From Yersinia aleksiciae (lineage in GTDB: Bacteria > Pseudomonadota > Gammaproteobacteria > Enterobacterales > Enterobacteriaceae), in contig NZ_CP011975.1 in the NCBI RefSeq assembly GCF_001047675.1, positions 1,404,073 through 1,468,072 on the forward strand: a DNA stretch of 64,000 bases. The letters are read 5' to 3'. Made by a program: the position numbers and the translations under genes. Below, in pieces: positions 28,498 through 40,050 of this stretch. The notes under the pieces are model-generated. The model searched no databases, had not been told where the DNA came from, and was given only the letters and a program-made list of their open reading frames with translations. How positions within the stretch are numbered: the first letter of the stretch is position 1; each line of letters starts with the position of its first letter.

Positions 28498-29013
28498 CTA
28501 CTTAACGACCCGCAATGCTGGGCGACCACCACTACGTGGCGGTTGTGGCGGCTCATCATCAGGTGAACCGTTATCGTCTTGCGAAGACGACGTCTCGTCT
28601 GTGACTAACATCAGATTGTCAGTCGGCACACTATTGCCCTCTTCCTCTTCGATGCCCTCGAAATTACCCTCAGCATCAGAATCGTAAGCTTCTTCAGGTT
28701 CAAACATGGTGCCAGAACCATTTTCTCGCGCATAAATTGCCACTATCGCACCCATAGGCACGATGACCTGACGCGGCACACCACCGAAACGGGCATTGAA
28801 ACTCACGCCATCGTTACCCAGTTCCAGGTTACCCACGGCACGCGGTGCCACATTCAATACAATCTGCCCATCACGGGCAAACTCCATTGGCACCGAAACA
28901 CCTGGCCTTGTCACATCAACGACCAGATGTGGCGTCAGTTGATTATCAATCAACCATTCGTAAAATGCGCGTAACAGATAGGGACGGCGCGGAGACATAT
29001 CCGACATCTCCAT
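28498..29013 (-). CDS. sspB: ClpXP protease specificity-enhancing factor SspB
   Basis: A 171-residue adaptor that tethers ssrA-tagged and some other proteins to ClpXP. The folded substrate-binding domain covers about residues 1-110 (RRPYLLRAFYEWLIDNQ, VSFNARFGGVPRQVIVPMGA). A long acidic flexible linker follows, and the ClpX-binding motif GRPALRVVK closes the protein. It lies 5 bases downstream of sspA, as one operon. Confidence 0.95.
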   Translation of the reverse strand: MEMSDMSPRRPYLLRAFYEWLIDNQLTPHLVVDVTRPGVSVPMEFARDGQIVLNVAPRAVGNLELGNDGVSFNARFGGVPRQVIVPMGAIVAIYARENGSGTMFEPEEAYDSDAEGNFEGIEEEEGNSVPTDNLMLVTDETSSSQDDNGSPDDEPPQPPRSGGRPALRVVK

Positions 29014-29018
29014 AGCAA

Positions 29019-29660
29019 TTAACCTCGGGTTTTCAGGTGCATTTCACGTTCAGCTTCAGTCAGAGAAGCCAGGAACGCATCACGCTCGAACACACGTGTC
29101 ATATAGCCTTTCAACTCTTTGGAACCTGCGCCAGTTAGCTCAATGCCTAAGACAGGCAAGCGCCACAGCAGCGGGGCCAAATAGCAATCAACCAGGCTGA
29201 ATTCTTCGCTTAGGAAGTAAGGCGTTTCATTGAACACCGGAGCGATAGACAGCAGAACTTCGCGCAGTTGCTTGCGTGCTGCTTCAGCTTCCTGTGCATT
29301 ACCCTGCTCGATTTTATGCATCAGGGTATACCAGTCTTTCTCAATGCGGTGCATCATCAAACGACTGCTACCACGAGCAACTGGGTATACCGGCATCAAT
29401 GGCGGGTGAGGAAAACGCTCATCCAGATACTCCATGATGATGCGGGATTCATACAGTGTCAGCTCGCGATCAACCAAAGTAGGGACGGTCTGGTAGGGAT
29501 TGAGGTCAATCAGGTCCTGCGGCAGATTACCAGCTTCAACCTGCTCAATCTCAACACTGACACCTTTCTCCGCCAGTACGATGCGTACTTGATGGCTAAA
29601 AATGTCGGTCGGGCCGGAAAACAGCGTCATTACCGAACGTTTGTTGGCAGCGACAGCCAT
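29019..29660 (-). CDS. sspA: Stringent starvation protein A
   Basis: A 213-residue GST-fold protein that binds RNA polymerase with sigma-70 and helps stationary-phase and acid-stress gene expression. It lacks a GST catalytic role. Conserved blocks are MTLFSGPTDIFSHQVRIVLAEKG, LNPYQTVPTLVDRELTLYES and FSLVDCYLAPLLWRLPVLG. The start is the inner ATG at 29660 (MAVAANKRSV), preceded by GGAGG; an ATG 12 bases upstream lacks support. sspB follows in the operon. Confidence 0.95.
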   Translation of the reverse strand: MAVAANKRSVMTLFSGPTDIFSHQVRIVLAEKGVSVEIEQVEAGNLPQDLIDLNPYQTVPTLVDRELTLYESRIIMEYLDERFPHPPLMPVYPVARGSSRLMMHRIEKDWYTLMHKIEQGNAQEAEAARKQLREVLLSIAPVFNETPYFLSEEFSLVDCYLAPLLWRLPVLGIELTGAGSKELKGYMTRVFERDAFLASLTEAEREMHLKTRG

Positions 29661-30003
29661 GAAAACCTCCAAGATTATCTAGAAAACAGTGCGAATAGCC
29701 CACGGTGAGGTGGCTATCCTGAGTCGTTTTACCGCCAGTTCGCAATCTCGACAGCTGCTGCCGTAAATAAGCCTTGGTCGAGATAAGAATTCAGCCAGGG
29801 AGATACACGGACGCCAACAGTTCGCCGAACAGGCACAAAAGTGAGTGATAGTTTACCAGATTTTGAATCTTTTGTGGGGATGGTACGGCTATTTCATGAA
29901 AAATCGTCTATCAGACAATAGCTTAGCGGTAAAAATATAATATCTAACGTGGCGGGGAGCTGTTTTTCAGATGGGTTTTTCAAATATATTTTTTAAACAA
30001 ATA
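29661..30003. other. sspA upstream region
   Basis: This 343-base gap must hold the sspAB promoter (leftward). A plausible -10 element GGTAAACT lies near 29855 on the minus strand. Nothing else is recognisable. Confidence 0.4.
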
Positions 30004-30031
30004 AAAAAACCCGGTGAGACACCGGGTTTTT
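30004..30031 (-). terminator. Terminator of rplM-rpsI
   Basis: On the minus strand: AAAACCCGGTG-TCT-CACCGGGTTTT followed by more T. Located 32 bases after the rpsI stop. Confidence 0.9.
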
Positions 30032-30062
30032 ACCATCAATCTGATGCCATAAAGGCAAAAAA

Positions 30063-31074
<1,012 letters not shown>

Positions 31075-31217
31075 GAGAAGTCAGCGTTAAAGATCGAACT
31101 GTTTTTGACGAGAAAGGTATAAATTAAACATGTTAAGTCAGGGCGAAGGATAATCGCCCGCAATAGAATAGCATTTTAACATGCCAAAAGTGAATAACTG
31201 TGGTGTAGATTACGCAC

Positions 31218-32345
31218 TTACGGCAGATGCGGTAAAGAGAGATACTCTTCACTCTGCATCTCTTGTAACCGCGACAAACAGCGCTGATATTCGAATTTAA
31301 GGCGCTCACCGCGATAAATCTCAAACATCGAAGCTTCGGCCGTAATGATCAGTTTCACTCGCCGCTCGTAAAATTCATCAACTAACGCCAGAAAACGCCG
31401 CGCGGTATTTTCATCTCGAGTCTCCATGCAGTGGACATTGTGCAGCAAAACAGTGTGATAAAGCTTCGATAGCGCAATGTAATCCAGCTGGCTGCGGGCC
31501 TCTTCGCACAACGTATGGAAATCCACCGCCAAAACGCCCTGTGTCGCGCAAATGGCGGGCAGTGGCCGGTGATTCACTTCCAGTACTGGCGCATGTTCGC
31601 CCTCTTTACCGGCTAATTTGACAAAAATCTCATCCATCGCCTGCTCGGTTTGCGGGTTCAGCGGCGTCAGATAGAGATTGGCCTGCGTCAGCGTGCGCAA
31701 GCGGTAATCGATGCCAGCATCAACATTCATCACCTCACAATACTGCTTAATCAATGTAATAGCCGGCAGGAAGCGGGCGCGCTGTAAACCGTTTTGGTAC
31801 AGGTTATCCGGCGGAATGTTGGATGTCGCGACCAGAGTAATGCCTCTGGCGAATAGCGCGTCCAGCAGTGTTGCCAGCAACATGGCATCCGTAATATCAG
31901 TGACAAAAAACTCATCAAAGCACAGCACATCGGTCTGCACCTTGAAGTTATCGGCGATGATTTCCAGCGGATTCTCATGTCCTTGCAGCTCAGCCAGCTC
32001 TTGATGTACCCGCAGCATAAAACGGTGGAAATGCAGTCTAAGCTTGCGATCACCCGGCAGACTGTGAAAAAACATATCCATCAGCCAGGTTTTGCCGCGT
32101 CCGACGCCGCCCCACATATATAAGCCTTGAACCGGACGTATCGCGGTTTTGGGAGCCGCGCGCCCAATTAAGCGGTTTAACCGCCCACGTAAACCCGCGC
32201 CAGCCGGTGGCTCGCTCTGGCGCTGTGTCAGCGCGTGATAAATCTGGTCTAGTTGTGCGACAGCGCGCCGTTGCACATCGTCAGATTGATAGTCACCAGC
32301 ATTAAGTGCCTGCTGGTAAAGTGTTGTAGGTGTAGTTGGTTGCAT
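31218..32345 (-). CDS. zapE: Cell-division ATPase ZapE
   Basis: A 375-residue AFG1-like AAA+ ATPase (YhcM). Walker A is GGVGRGKTWLMDMF and Walker B is DVLCFDEFFVTD; sensor residues lie in LVATSNIPPDNLY. E. coli ZapE binds FtsZ and is needed under anaerobic or heat stress. The start 32345 (MQPTTPTTLYQQAL) aligns with E. coli; four extra residues are possible. Divergent from zapG, as in E. coli. Confidence 0.95.
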   Translation of the reverse strand: MQPTTPTTLYQQALNAGDYQSDDVQRRAVAQLDQIYHALTQRQSEPPAGAGLRGRLNRLIGRAAPKTAIRPVQGLYMWGGVGRGKTWLMDMFFHSLPGDRKLRLHFHRFMLRVHQELAELQGHENPLEIIADNFKVQTDVLCFDEFFVTDITDAMLLATLLDALFARGITLVATSNIPPDNLYQNGLQRARFLPAITLIKQYCEVMNVDAGIDYRLRTLTQANLYLTPLNPQTEQAMDEIFVKLAGKEGEHAPVLEVNHRPLPAICATQGVLAVDFHTLCEEARSQLDYIALSKLYHTVLLHNVHCMETRDENTARRFLALVDEFYERRVKLIITAEASMFEIYRGERLKFEYQRCLSRLQEMQSEEYLSLPHLP

Positions 32346-32567
32346 GTTTATCACCAATCCCTGATAAAATAGTTATCTACTTTTCGCGGTACTTTCTCAC
32401 TGATTTATCGCGCAATCGCAGCATTTACCGACTCTGTCCCTGCGGAAAAAGCCTGAAAACAAAAAGCAAAGTTGCATCAGGATTCCACTCAGACAAGGTT
32501 AACGGTTATAGTGGCTATTATTAAGTGAAAAGTCCTGCTGAACAATGAAGTCAAAAAAGGAGTCATC

Positions 32568-32972
32568 ATGACCTGGGAGTATGCGCTTATTGGGTTGGTT
32601 GTTGGTATTGTGATTGGCGCGGTAGCTATGCGCTTTGGCAACCGCAAATTGCGTCAGCAGCAAGTGCTGCAAGATGAGCTGGAGAAGAGCAAAACAGATT
32701 TGGAAGAGTATCGTCAGGAACTGGTTGGGCACTTCGCCCGCAGTGCTGAGTTGCTGGATAATATGGCTCGCGACTACCGCCAGCTCTATCAGCATATGGC
32801 GAAAGGCTCCAATAACTTATTACCGGACTTACCGTTGCAGGATAATCCATTCCGCTACCGTCTGACCGAATCTGAGGCCGATAACGATCAGGCACCAGTG
32901 AAAATGCCACCTCGCGATTACTCTGAAGGGGCATCGGGCTTATTACGCCCGGAGCATCAGACCCGCGATTAA
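32568..32972 (+). CDS. zapG: Inner-membrane division/elongation protein ZapG (YhcB, DUF1043)
   Basis: A 134-residue protein with one N-terminal membrane helix (about residues 3-23, YALIGLVVGIVIGAVAMRFG) and a long cytoplasmic coiled coil (about 30-85), followed by a disordered tail. In E. coli it interacts with division and elongation proteins. AAAGGAG precedes the ATG. It sits between zapE and degQ in the conserved order. Confidence 0.94.
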   Translation: MTWEYALIGLVVGIVIGAVAMRFGNRKLRQQQVLQDELEKSKTDLEEYRQELVGHFARSAELLDNMARDYRQLYQHMAKGSNNLLPDLPLQDNPFRYRLTESEADNDQAPVKMPPRDYSEGASGLLRPEHQTRD

Positions 32973-33218
32973 GACAGATACATCATGCTGGCTACGCAAT
33001 TGTAGTCAGCACATTTACACTTCTATACTCACCTCTCCTTGAATTGCTCCACAGCGAACCTTATATCAAGCGGTATCTCAGGCTACTTATTTTAAGATAA
33101 CAGTAGCCTTTTGAAATAAGTGAATTTTCTAGCGAACTCAGAGTCTGAACTTGCAACGGGCCTGTAACAGCCATCTACCCTATTCATTCACCGTTAGGTA
33201 TTGAGAGAGTTTAAATCA

Positions 33219-34592
33219 ATGAAGAAAAAGTCATTATTTCTTAGTGCGCTGGCAATGAGTGTCGGCTTAGGTCTCGCTTCCGTTCCTGTGGTGAACGCCG
33301 CAGCACTTCCAGCGGCCGTGGCCGGGCAGGCAGTTCCTAGCCTGGCACCGATGTTGGAAAAGGTTTTGCCTGCTGTAGTCAGCGTTCATGTCTCTGGGAC
33401 ACAAGCACAGCAGCAACGTTTACCAGAAGAGTTCAAATTCTTCTTTGGCCCTAATGCGCCTGCCGGTAAAGAGAGCAATCGTCCCTTCGAGGGGCTGGGG
33501 TCTGGCGTCATTATTAACGCTGAGAAAGGTTATGTGCTGACCAACAACCACGTGATCAATAATGCGGATAAAATTCGTGTTCAGCTCAATGATGGCCGCG
33601 AATATGATGCCAAATTGCTGGGCCGTGATGAGCAAACCGACATCGCGTTATTGCAGTTGGTCGATGCTAAGAATCTGACCGCAATCAAAATTGCTGACTC
33701 CGATAACCTGCGGGTAGGTGATTTCGCTGTTGCAGTCGGTAACCCATTTGGTTTGGGGCAAACCGCAACTTCAGGGATCATTTCTGCTTTGGGTCGTAGT
33801 GGCCTGAATCTGGAAGGGCTGGAAAACTTTATCCAAACTGACGCCTCTATCAACAGAGGTAACTCTGGCGGTGCCTTGGTTAACCTTAACGGCGAACTGA
33901 TTGGGATTAACACTGCGATTCTGGCCCCAGGCGGCGGTAACATCGGTATCGGCTTCGCGATCCCAAGCAATATGGCGCAGAACCTGAGCCAGCAGTTGAT
34001 TGAGTTTGGCGAAGTGAAACGCGGGCTGTTGGGTATTCGTGGTAGCGAAATGACCGCTGATATGGCAAAAGCCTTTAATATCGATGCTCAGCGTGGCGCA
34101 TTCGTCAGTGAAGTGTTGCCAAAATCAGCAGCATCTAAAGCGGGCATCAAAGCGGGTGACGTGTTGGTTTCCGTAGATGGTAAGCCAATCAGCAGCTTTG
34201 CAGAATTGCGTGCTAAAGTGGGCACCACCGGGCCGGGTAAAGCCGTTAAGGTTGGCTTGCTGCGCGATGGGAAACCACTTGAAGTCACGGTAACGCTGGA
34301 GAACAGCAGCCCAACATCAACCAGTGCAGATACTTTGTCTCCATCATTACAGGGTGCATCCCTGAGTAATGGCGAAATCAAAGGGGGTAGCAAAGGGGTC
34401 AAGGTTGAAAGCGTGACCAAAGGCTCACCAGCCGCACAGTCTGGCTTGCAGAAAGATGATGTAATCATTGCCGTAAACCGTGTGCGAGTTCAGGATATCG
34501 CCCAATTACGGAAAGCTATCGAAGCCAAACCTGCTGTAATCGCACTGAATATTGTGCGTGGTGATGAGAATATTTATCTGTTAATACGTTAA
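33219..34592 (+). CDS. degQ: Periplasmic serine endoprotease DegQ
   Basis: A 457-residue HtrA-family protease and chaperone. The signal peptide (about 1-27, ending VVNAA) exports it to the periplasm. The trypsin-like domain carries His in LTNNHVINNA, Asp in DEQTDIALL and Ser in NRGNSGGALVN. Two PDZ domains follow (about 260-350 and 370-457). The inner start at 33219 (MKKKSLFLSALAMS) gives the proper signal peptide; a TTG six codons upstream is not used. degS follows after 88 bases. Confidence 0.95.
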   Translation: MKKKSLFLSALAMSVGLGLASVPVVNAAALPAAVAGQAVPSLAPMLEKVLPAVVSVHVSGTQAQQQRLPEEFKFFFGPNAPAGKESNRPFEGLGSGVIINAEKGYVLTNNHVINNADKIRVQLNDGREYDAKLLGRDEQTDIALLQLVDAKNLTAIKIADSDNLRVGDFAVAVGNPFGLGQTATSGIISALGRSGLNLEGLENFIQTDASINRGNSGGALVNLNGELIGINTAILAPGGGNIGIGFAIPSNMAQNLSQQLIEFGEVKRGLLGIRGSEMTADMAKAFNIDAQRGAFVSEVLPKSAASKAGIKAGDVLVSVDGKPISSFAELRAKVGTTGPGKAVKVGLLRDGKPLEVTVTLENSSPTSTSADTLSPSLQGASLSNGEIKGGSKGVKVESVTKGSPAAQSGLQKDDVIIAVNRVRVQDIAQLRKAIEAKPAVIALNIVRGDENIYLLIR

Positions 34593-34605
34593 TTTGCAGA
34601 AAAAT

Positions 34606-34630
34606 CGGACACAGCACAATGCTGTGTCCG
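34606..34630. other. Perfect hairpin between degQ and degS
   Basis: CGGACACAGCA-CAA-TGCTGTGTCCG, an 11-base perfect stem 14 bases after the degQ stop, with no T-run. It may protect the degQ mRNA 3' end or assist termination. Confidence 0.6.
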
Positions 34631-34680
34631 CCAAACTCATGCTATTCTCCTGACATCCATCCATTCAAGCCTTAAACCTC

Positions 34681-35775
34681 ATGTTTCTAAAGCTATTGCG
34701 TTCAATTATTTTGGGACTAATTGTCGCCGGTATTCTGCTGGTCGCAATGCCTATGCTTCGTAATCCGGGCCACTTTTTCTCCGGTACTGGCAATAGCTTA
34801 GATGAAGAGACCCCCGTCAGTTATAACCAAGCGGTGCGTAGAGCAGCACCGGCGGTCGTTAATGTATATAACCGCAGCTTAAGCCCGACACAAGATGGGC
34901 TGGCCATTCGCACGCTGGGTTCTGGTGTGATCATGAGTGATAAGGGTTACATCCTGACCAATAAGCACGTTATCAATAATGCGGAACAGATCATCGTGGC
35001 ATTACAAAATGGTCGTGTTTCAGAGGCATTGCTGGTGGGTTCGGATAGCCTGACAGATTTAGCTGTGTTGAAAATTGATGCGGTGAATCTACCCGTTATT
35101 CCCATCAATATTAATCGTATGCCCCATATTGGTGATGTGGTGCTGGCGATCGGTAACCCCTATAATCTGGGCCAGACGGTCACTCAGGGGATTATCAGCG
35201 CCACCGGACGTATTGGTTTGAGTGATTCCGGTCGGCAAAACTTTCTTCAGACAGATGCCTCAATCAATCAGGGTAATTCTGGCGGTGCGCTGGTAAATAC
35301 ATTGGGTGAATTGATGGGGATTAATACCTTATCTTTCGATAAAAGTAGCAACGGTGAAACCCCAGAAGGTATTGGTTTTGCTATCCCAACCGCGCTGGCG
35401 ACCAAAGTCATGGAAAAGCTGATTCGTGACGGGCGGGTGATTCGTGGCTATATCGGAGTGACCGGCGAGGAGTATCCTCCCTTCAATGCCAGTGGTAATG
35501 GCGCAGACCGGATACACGGTATTAAAGTGAATAAGATATCGCCAGATGGCCCAGCGGCGAAAACCGATTTGCAAGTGGGCGATATCATTCTCAGCGTGAA
35601 TAATAAGCCTGCGACGTCCGTAATTGAAACTATGGATCAGGTCGCAGAAATCCGCCCCGGCACCACAATTCCTGTCTTACTCTTGCGCAACGGCCAGCAG
35701 ATGACGACGCAGATCACCATCACGGAATTAGATCAAAATGCGGTGCTTAGCCAGCAAGCAACACAACAACCATAA
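34681..35775 (+). CDS. degS: Regulatory membrane protease DegS
   Basis: A 364-residue HtrA-family protease held in the inner membrane by an N-terminal helix (about 5-27). It senses unfolded outer-membrane porins through its single PDZ domain (about 255-350) and cuts RseA to release sigma-E. The triad is His in TNKHVINNA, Asp in SLTDLAVL and Ser in NQGNSGGALVN. The start is right after the degQ intergenic hairpin region. It converges on murA across a bidirectional terminator. Confidence 0.95.
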   Translation: MFLKLLRSIILGLIVAGILLVAMPMLRNPGHFFSGTGNSLDEETPVSYNQAVRRAAPAVVNVYNRSLSPTQDGLAIRTLGSGVIMSDKGYILTNKHVINNAEQIIVALQNGRVSEALLVGSDSLTDLAVLKIDAVNLPVIPININRMPHIGDVVLAIGNPYNLGQTVTQGIISATGRIGLSDSGRQNFLQTDASINQGNSGGALVNTLGELMGINTLSFDKSSNGETPEGIGFAIPTALATKVMEKLIRDGRVIRGYIGVTGEEYPPFNASGNGADRIHGIKVNKISPDGPAAKTDLQVGDIILSVNNKPATSVIETMDQVAEIRPGTTIPVLLLRNGQQMTTQITITELDQNAVLSQQATQQP

Positions 35776-35787
35776 TTTTTAGTTAAA

Positions 35788-35824
35788 AAAATGCCAGCCC
35801 GTAACAATAAGCTGGCATTTTTAT
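35788..35824. terminator. Bidirectional terminator degS/murA
   Basis: AAAATGCCAGC / GCTGGCATTTTT with a 12-base loop, A-run on one side and T-run on the other. Confidence 0.88.
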
Positions 35825-35844
35825 TGGTCTGATTTAGCGAAAAT

Positions 35845-37128
<1,284 letters not shown>

Positions 37129-37197
37129 TCAAATTCGAATTCACTGCCCGCCTTAGAACTGTTTCGATAGCGCTAAACAGTCCACCAGCCAACAGTA

Positions 37198-37452
37198 TTA
37201 AAAGCCGTTTAGCTTGCGATCCCGCTGCCACTCTTGCGGCGTATAGGCCTTAATCGATAAGGCATGAATACGGTTATCAGCGATATATTCCATCAAAGGC
37301 GCATACACAGCCTGCTGTTTTTTCACCCGGCTCATGTCGGCAAACAACTCACCGACCACAATCACCTGAAAGTGGCTACCATCACCGGTAACATGCGCTT
37401 CTTGTAGTGCCAATGCTCGCATCAACACGTCTTTAATTTCGTTAGTATCCAT
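37198..37452 (-). CDS. ibaG: BolA-family protein IbaG
   Basis: An 84-residue BolA-like protein (YrbA) linked to acid stress and Fe-S handling with monothiol glutaredoxins. The BolA core is [20 protein letters not shown] followed by [18 protein letters not shown] and a C-terminal AYTPQEW. It lies between the mla operon terminator and murA. Confidence 0.95.
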   Translation of the reverse strand: MDTNEIKDVLMRALALQEAHVTGDGSHFQVIVVGELFADMSRVKKQQAVYAPLMEYIADNRIHALSIKAYTPQEWQRDRKLNGF

Positions 37453-37546
37453 AAGATTCTTTCTATTTTATGAGGATCATGGTTTTAAGAGGAGCATAGC
37501 CAGCCAAACATATTAGTGGAATACGGCGAGCTCCGAAACTAAAGAA

Positions 37547-37579
37547 AAGCCCCTGTCACATAATTATATTCAGGGGCTT
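37547..37579 (-). terminator. Terminator of the mla operon
   Basis: On the minus strand AAGCCCCTG / CAGGGGCTT with a 15-base loop, followed by TTCTTT. Confidence 0.75.
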
Positions 37580-37643
37580 AAAAACTTTAGTTTTTTGTTT
37601 TGGAAATAGGTGACACAAAAGCTCGCCACCTTAATTCCGCTTG

Positions 37644-37985
37644 CTACGTGCTGGTTTTTTCGGCTGGGATAGCGGTTTCCACCGAAGTGGCTGCTTCTAC
37701 CGGGATGATATCCCGAAGGTTGTACAGCTCAATCAGGGTCGACAACCGATCACTGACACCGGTAATGGTGAGTGAGACACCCTGCTTGCTTCGCAGTTCA
37801 CGAAAGTGCACCAGTAATGCCAAACCGGATGAATCGACACGCTGTAATTGGCTGACATCAATATAGGTTTTATCCGCCAGCAATGCTTCGCGCTGCTGCC
37901 AAAGAGGCAACAGCGTTTCACGATCCAACTCACCTTGCAGTACCAGCGTTTCCTGCTGGGAGTGCCAGCTCAGTTCATTTGCCAT
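37644..37985 (-). CDS. mlaB: Phospholipid transport STAS protein MlaB
   Basis: A 113-residue cytoplasmic STAS-domain protein of the MlaFEDB ABC complex, which moves phospholipids between inner and outer membranes. The STAS core is VLQGELDRETLLPLW then IDVSQLQRVDSSGLALLVHF. The C-terminal tail is some 15 residues longer than I recall for E. coli. The start at 37985 (MANELSW) overlaps the mlaC end; the preceding ATG at 37988 is an alternative. Confidence 0.93.
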   Translation of the reverse strand: MANELSWHSQQETLVLQGELDRETLLPLWQQREALLADKTYIDVSQLQRVDSSGLALLVHFRELRSKQGVSLTITGVSDRLSTLIELYNLRDIIPVEAATSVETAIPAEKTST

Positions 37986-37987
37986 CA

Positions 37988-38614
37988 TTATTGCTTATCT
38001 AAGGTAATCGGCTGTTTCGCCGCAATCAGCAGCTGTTGAGTCAAGCCATCCACACCTTTCTGACGCAGAATGGAAGCCCACTCATTTTGCTTGGTGCTGA
38101 TCATGCTAACCCCTTCGGCTATCATATCAAACGCCTGCCAATGACCCGTTTGGCTATTTTTACGCCATTGAAAATCTAAGCGCACCGGCGGGCGACCATT
38201 GGGATCAAGGATAGTCACACGGATAGCCACGATATTGGCATCACCCAGTGGTTGGTCTGGTGCAACGTCGTAAGTTTGGCCGTGGTACAACGCCAATGCC
38301 TGACCATATGCCTGTTCCAGATATTGGCTGAAGGCATTGAAGTAAGCTTCACGTTGCGCAGGCGTTGCCGTCTTATAATAGCTGCCAAGTACCAGTGCGC
38401 CGGCATACTTGATCTGAACGAATGGCAACAACTCTTCACGTACGATGGTGCGTAAATAGTCTGGGTTTTGTTTGATCTTAGGTTGTTCAGTTTTCAGGCG
38501 CGTGAATGTTCTTTGCGCCGCTTCATCCATCAGACGGTACGGGTTGGTTTGATCGACAGCATTCGCCAGTGGGGCAACCACCAGCAATGCGACCATAAGT
38601 AAACGTTTAAACAT
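37988..38614 (-). CDS. mlaC: Periplasmic phospholipid-binding protein MlaC
   Basis: A 208-residue periplasmic shuttle that carries phospholipid between the outer-membrane MlaA complex and MlaFEDB. The signal peptide ends near residue 19 (PLANA). Conserved blocks are [14 protein letters not shown] [27 protein letters not shown] and [19 protein letters not shown]. Its stop codon abuts the mlaB start. Confidence 0.95.
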   Translation of the reverse strand: MFKRLLMVALLVVAPLANAVDQTNPYRLMDEAAQRTFTRLKTEQPKIKQNPDYLRTIVREELLPFVQIKYAGALVLGSYYKTATPAQREAYFNAFSQYLEQAYGQALALYHGQTYDVAPDQPLGDANIVAIRVTILDPNGRPPVRLDFQWRKNSQTGHWQAFDMIAEGVSMISTKQNEWASILRQKGVDGLTQQLLIAAKQPITLDKQ

Positions 38615-38626
38615 TCAGATACCCTT

Positions 38627-39193
38627 TTATGGCTGTTGAGTTGCAGGCAAGCTACCATTTGCTGCCGGTGTTGGTGCTCCAACCGCTGCTGCTGGATCAC
38701 TCGCTGGCGCACCAGAATTACCATCCCCGCCACTTTTGTACAAGAACTGGCCGATAAGATCTTCCAGAACCAAGGCTGATTTGGTGTCTTGAATGATGCC
38801 ACCCTCTTTCAGAATACTGGTGCCCATGTCCGGATCTTCAAAACCGACATTCAGCGCCAGGAACTGCTCACCTAACAAACCAGATGTACGGACCGCCAGT
38901 GAACTGGTATCTGGGATATGGTTATAGCGCTGCTGAATATCGATCGCCACACGAGGGCTGTAGTTTTTGGTATCCAGAGTAATATCGGCCACCCTCCCAA
39001 CCACCACGCCGCCAATCTTGACCGGCGAATTGGTTTTCAGGCCACCAATATTGTCAAAATTTGCGTAAATCCGGTAAGTTGGCTGATTACCCACGGATTT
39101 AATATCTGCAACTTTGAGGCAGAGGAAGATAACTGCCAGTATAGCAATCAGTATAAACGCGCCTACCCAGACTTCACTTCTCTTCGTTTGCAT
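38627..39193 (-). CDS. mlaD: MCE-domain phospholipid transporter MlaD
   Basis: A 188-residue inner-membrane-anchored protein with one N-terminal helix (about 8-28) and an MCE domain that forms a hexameric ring on MlaFEB. The MCE motif is FDNIGGLKTNSPVKIGGVVV followed by GRVADITLD. The C-terminal region is Ala/Pro-rich and disordered. The start at 39193 (MQTKRSEVWVG) aligns with E. coli; five further residues are possible upstream. Confidence 0.95.
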   Translation of the reverse strand: MQTKRSEVWVGAFILIAILAVIFLCLKVADIKSVGNQPTYRIYANFDNIGGLKTNSPVKIGGVVVGRVADITLDTKNYSPRVAIDIQQRYNHIPDTSSLAVRTSGLLGEQFLALNVGFEDPDMGTSILKEGGIIQDTKSALVLEDLIGQFLYKSGGDGNSGAPASDPAAAVGAPTPAANGSLPATQQP

Positions 39194-39197
39194 CGAC

Positions 39198-39980
39198 TCA
39201 GTTCCCAAACATCAGTGCTGTCAGCACAAAATCTAATCCCAATACCGCCAGCGACGAATGCACCACGGTACGGGTCGTTGCCCGGCTAATCCCTTCAGAC
39301 GTTGGGATCGCATCATAACCATTGAACAGCGCAATCCAGGTCACGGTAATGGCAAATACCAGACTCTTAATCAGGCAATTCAGTAAATCTGTACGCCACT
39401 CAACTGCATTCTGCATCGCCGACCAGAAGAAACCGCCGTCGATCCCTTTCCAGTCAACACCGACTACCGAGCCACCCCAGATACCGACAGCAACAAAAAT
39501 CGCGGTCAATAATGGCATGCTGATCAGACCCGCCCAGAATCGAGGAGCGACCACCCGCCGCAGCGGATCGATAGCCATCATTTCCAGACTGGAGATCTGC
39601 TCCGTGGCTTTCATCAGGCCGATCTCGGCGGTCAAGGCAGAACCGGCGCGACCCGCGAACAGCAGTGCCGTTACCACTGGTCCCAGCTCACGTAGCAGTG
39701 ACAGTGACACCATCATGCCGAGGCTGGCTTCCGCGCTGTAGGTGGTCAGGATCAAGAAGCCCTGCAACCCCAGTACCATGCCGATAAACAGGCCGGAAAC
39801 CACAATAATCAGCAGGGATTGCACCCCGACGCTATACAGCTGTTTGACCAATAGTGGCCACTGTTTTCGCGGTTCAGGCCGCCCAATGAGGGCATTGAAC
39901 AGCATTAAACCTGCGCGACCAAAGGAGGCGCAGACATTAATGCCTCGGCGACCTAAAGACGCTAACGATTCGACTAACAT
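39198..39980 (-). CDS. mlaE: Phospholipid ABC transporter permease MlaE
   Basis: A 260-residue integral membrane permease with about five or six helices. The family signature [31 protein letters not shown] is present ([18 protein letters not shown]). It ends [11 protein letters not shown] as in E. coli. It is 4 bases from mlaD, but its own upstream gap to mlaF is 63 bases and filled by an ERIC-like remnant. Confidence 0.95.
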   Translation of the reverse strand: MLVESLASLGRRGINVCASFGRAGLMLFNALIGRPEPRKQWPLLVKQLYSVGVQSLLIIVVSGLFIGMVLGLQGFLILTTYSAEASLGMMVSLSLLRELGPVVTALLFAGRAGSALTAEIGLMKATEQISSLEMMAIDPLRRVVAPRFWAGLISMPLLTAIFVAVGIWGGSVVGVDWKGIDGGFFWSAMQNAVEWRTDLLNCLIKSLVFAITVTWIALFNGYDAIPTSEGISRATTRTVVHSSLAVLGLDFVLTALMFGN

Positions 39981-39996
39981 GAATACTCCATCAACC

Positions 39997-40050
39997 TATA
40001 CCCTTCATTCTTGAAGTTGCCGTGGTGCTAACTGCAACTCCAATTATCTT
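39997..40050. repeat. Mini-ERIC remnant between mlaF and mlaE
   Basis: Begins TATACCCTTCATTCTTG and contains GAAGTTGC / GCAACTCC arms around a short loop, the ERIC end pattern. It overlaps the mlaF stop codon (40044-40046) and fills the only sizeable gap inside the mla operon. Confidence 0.55.
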
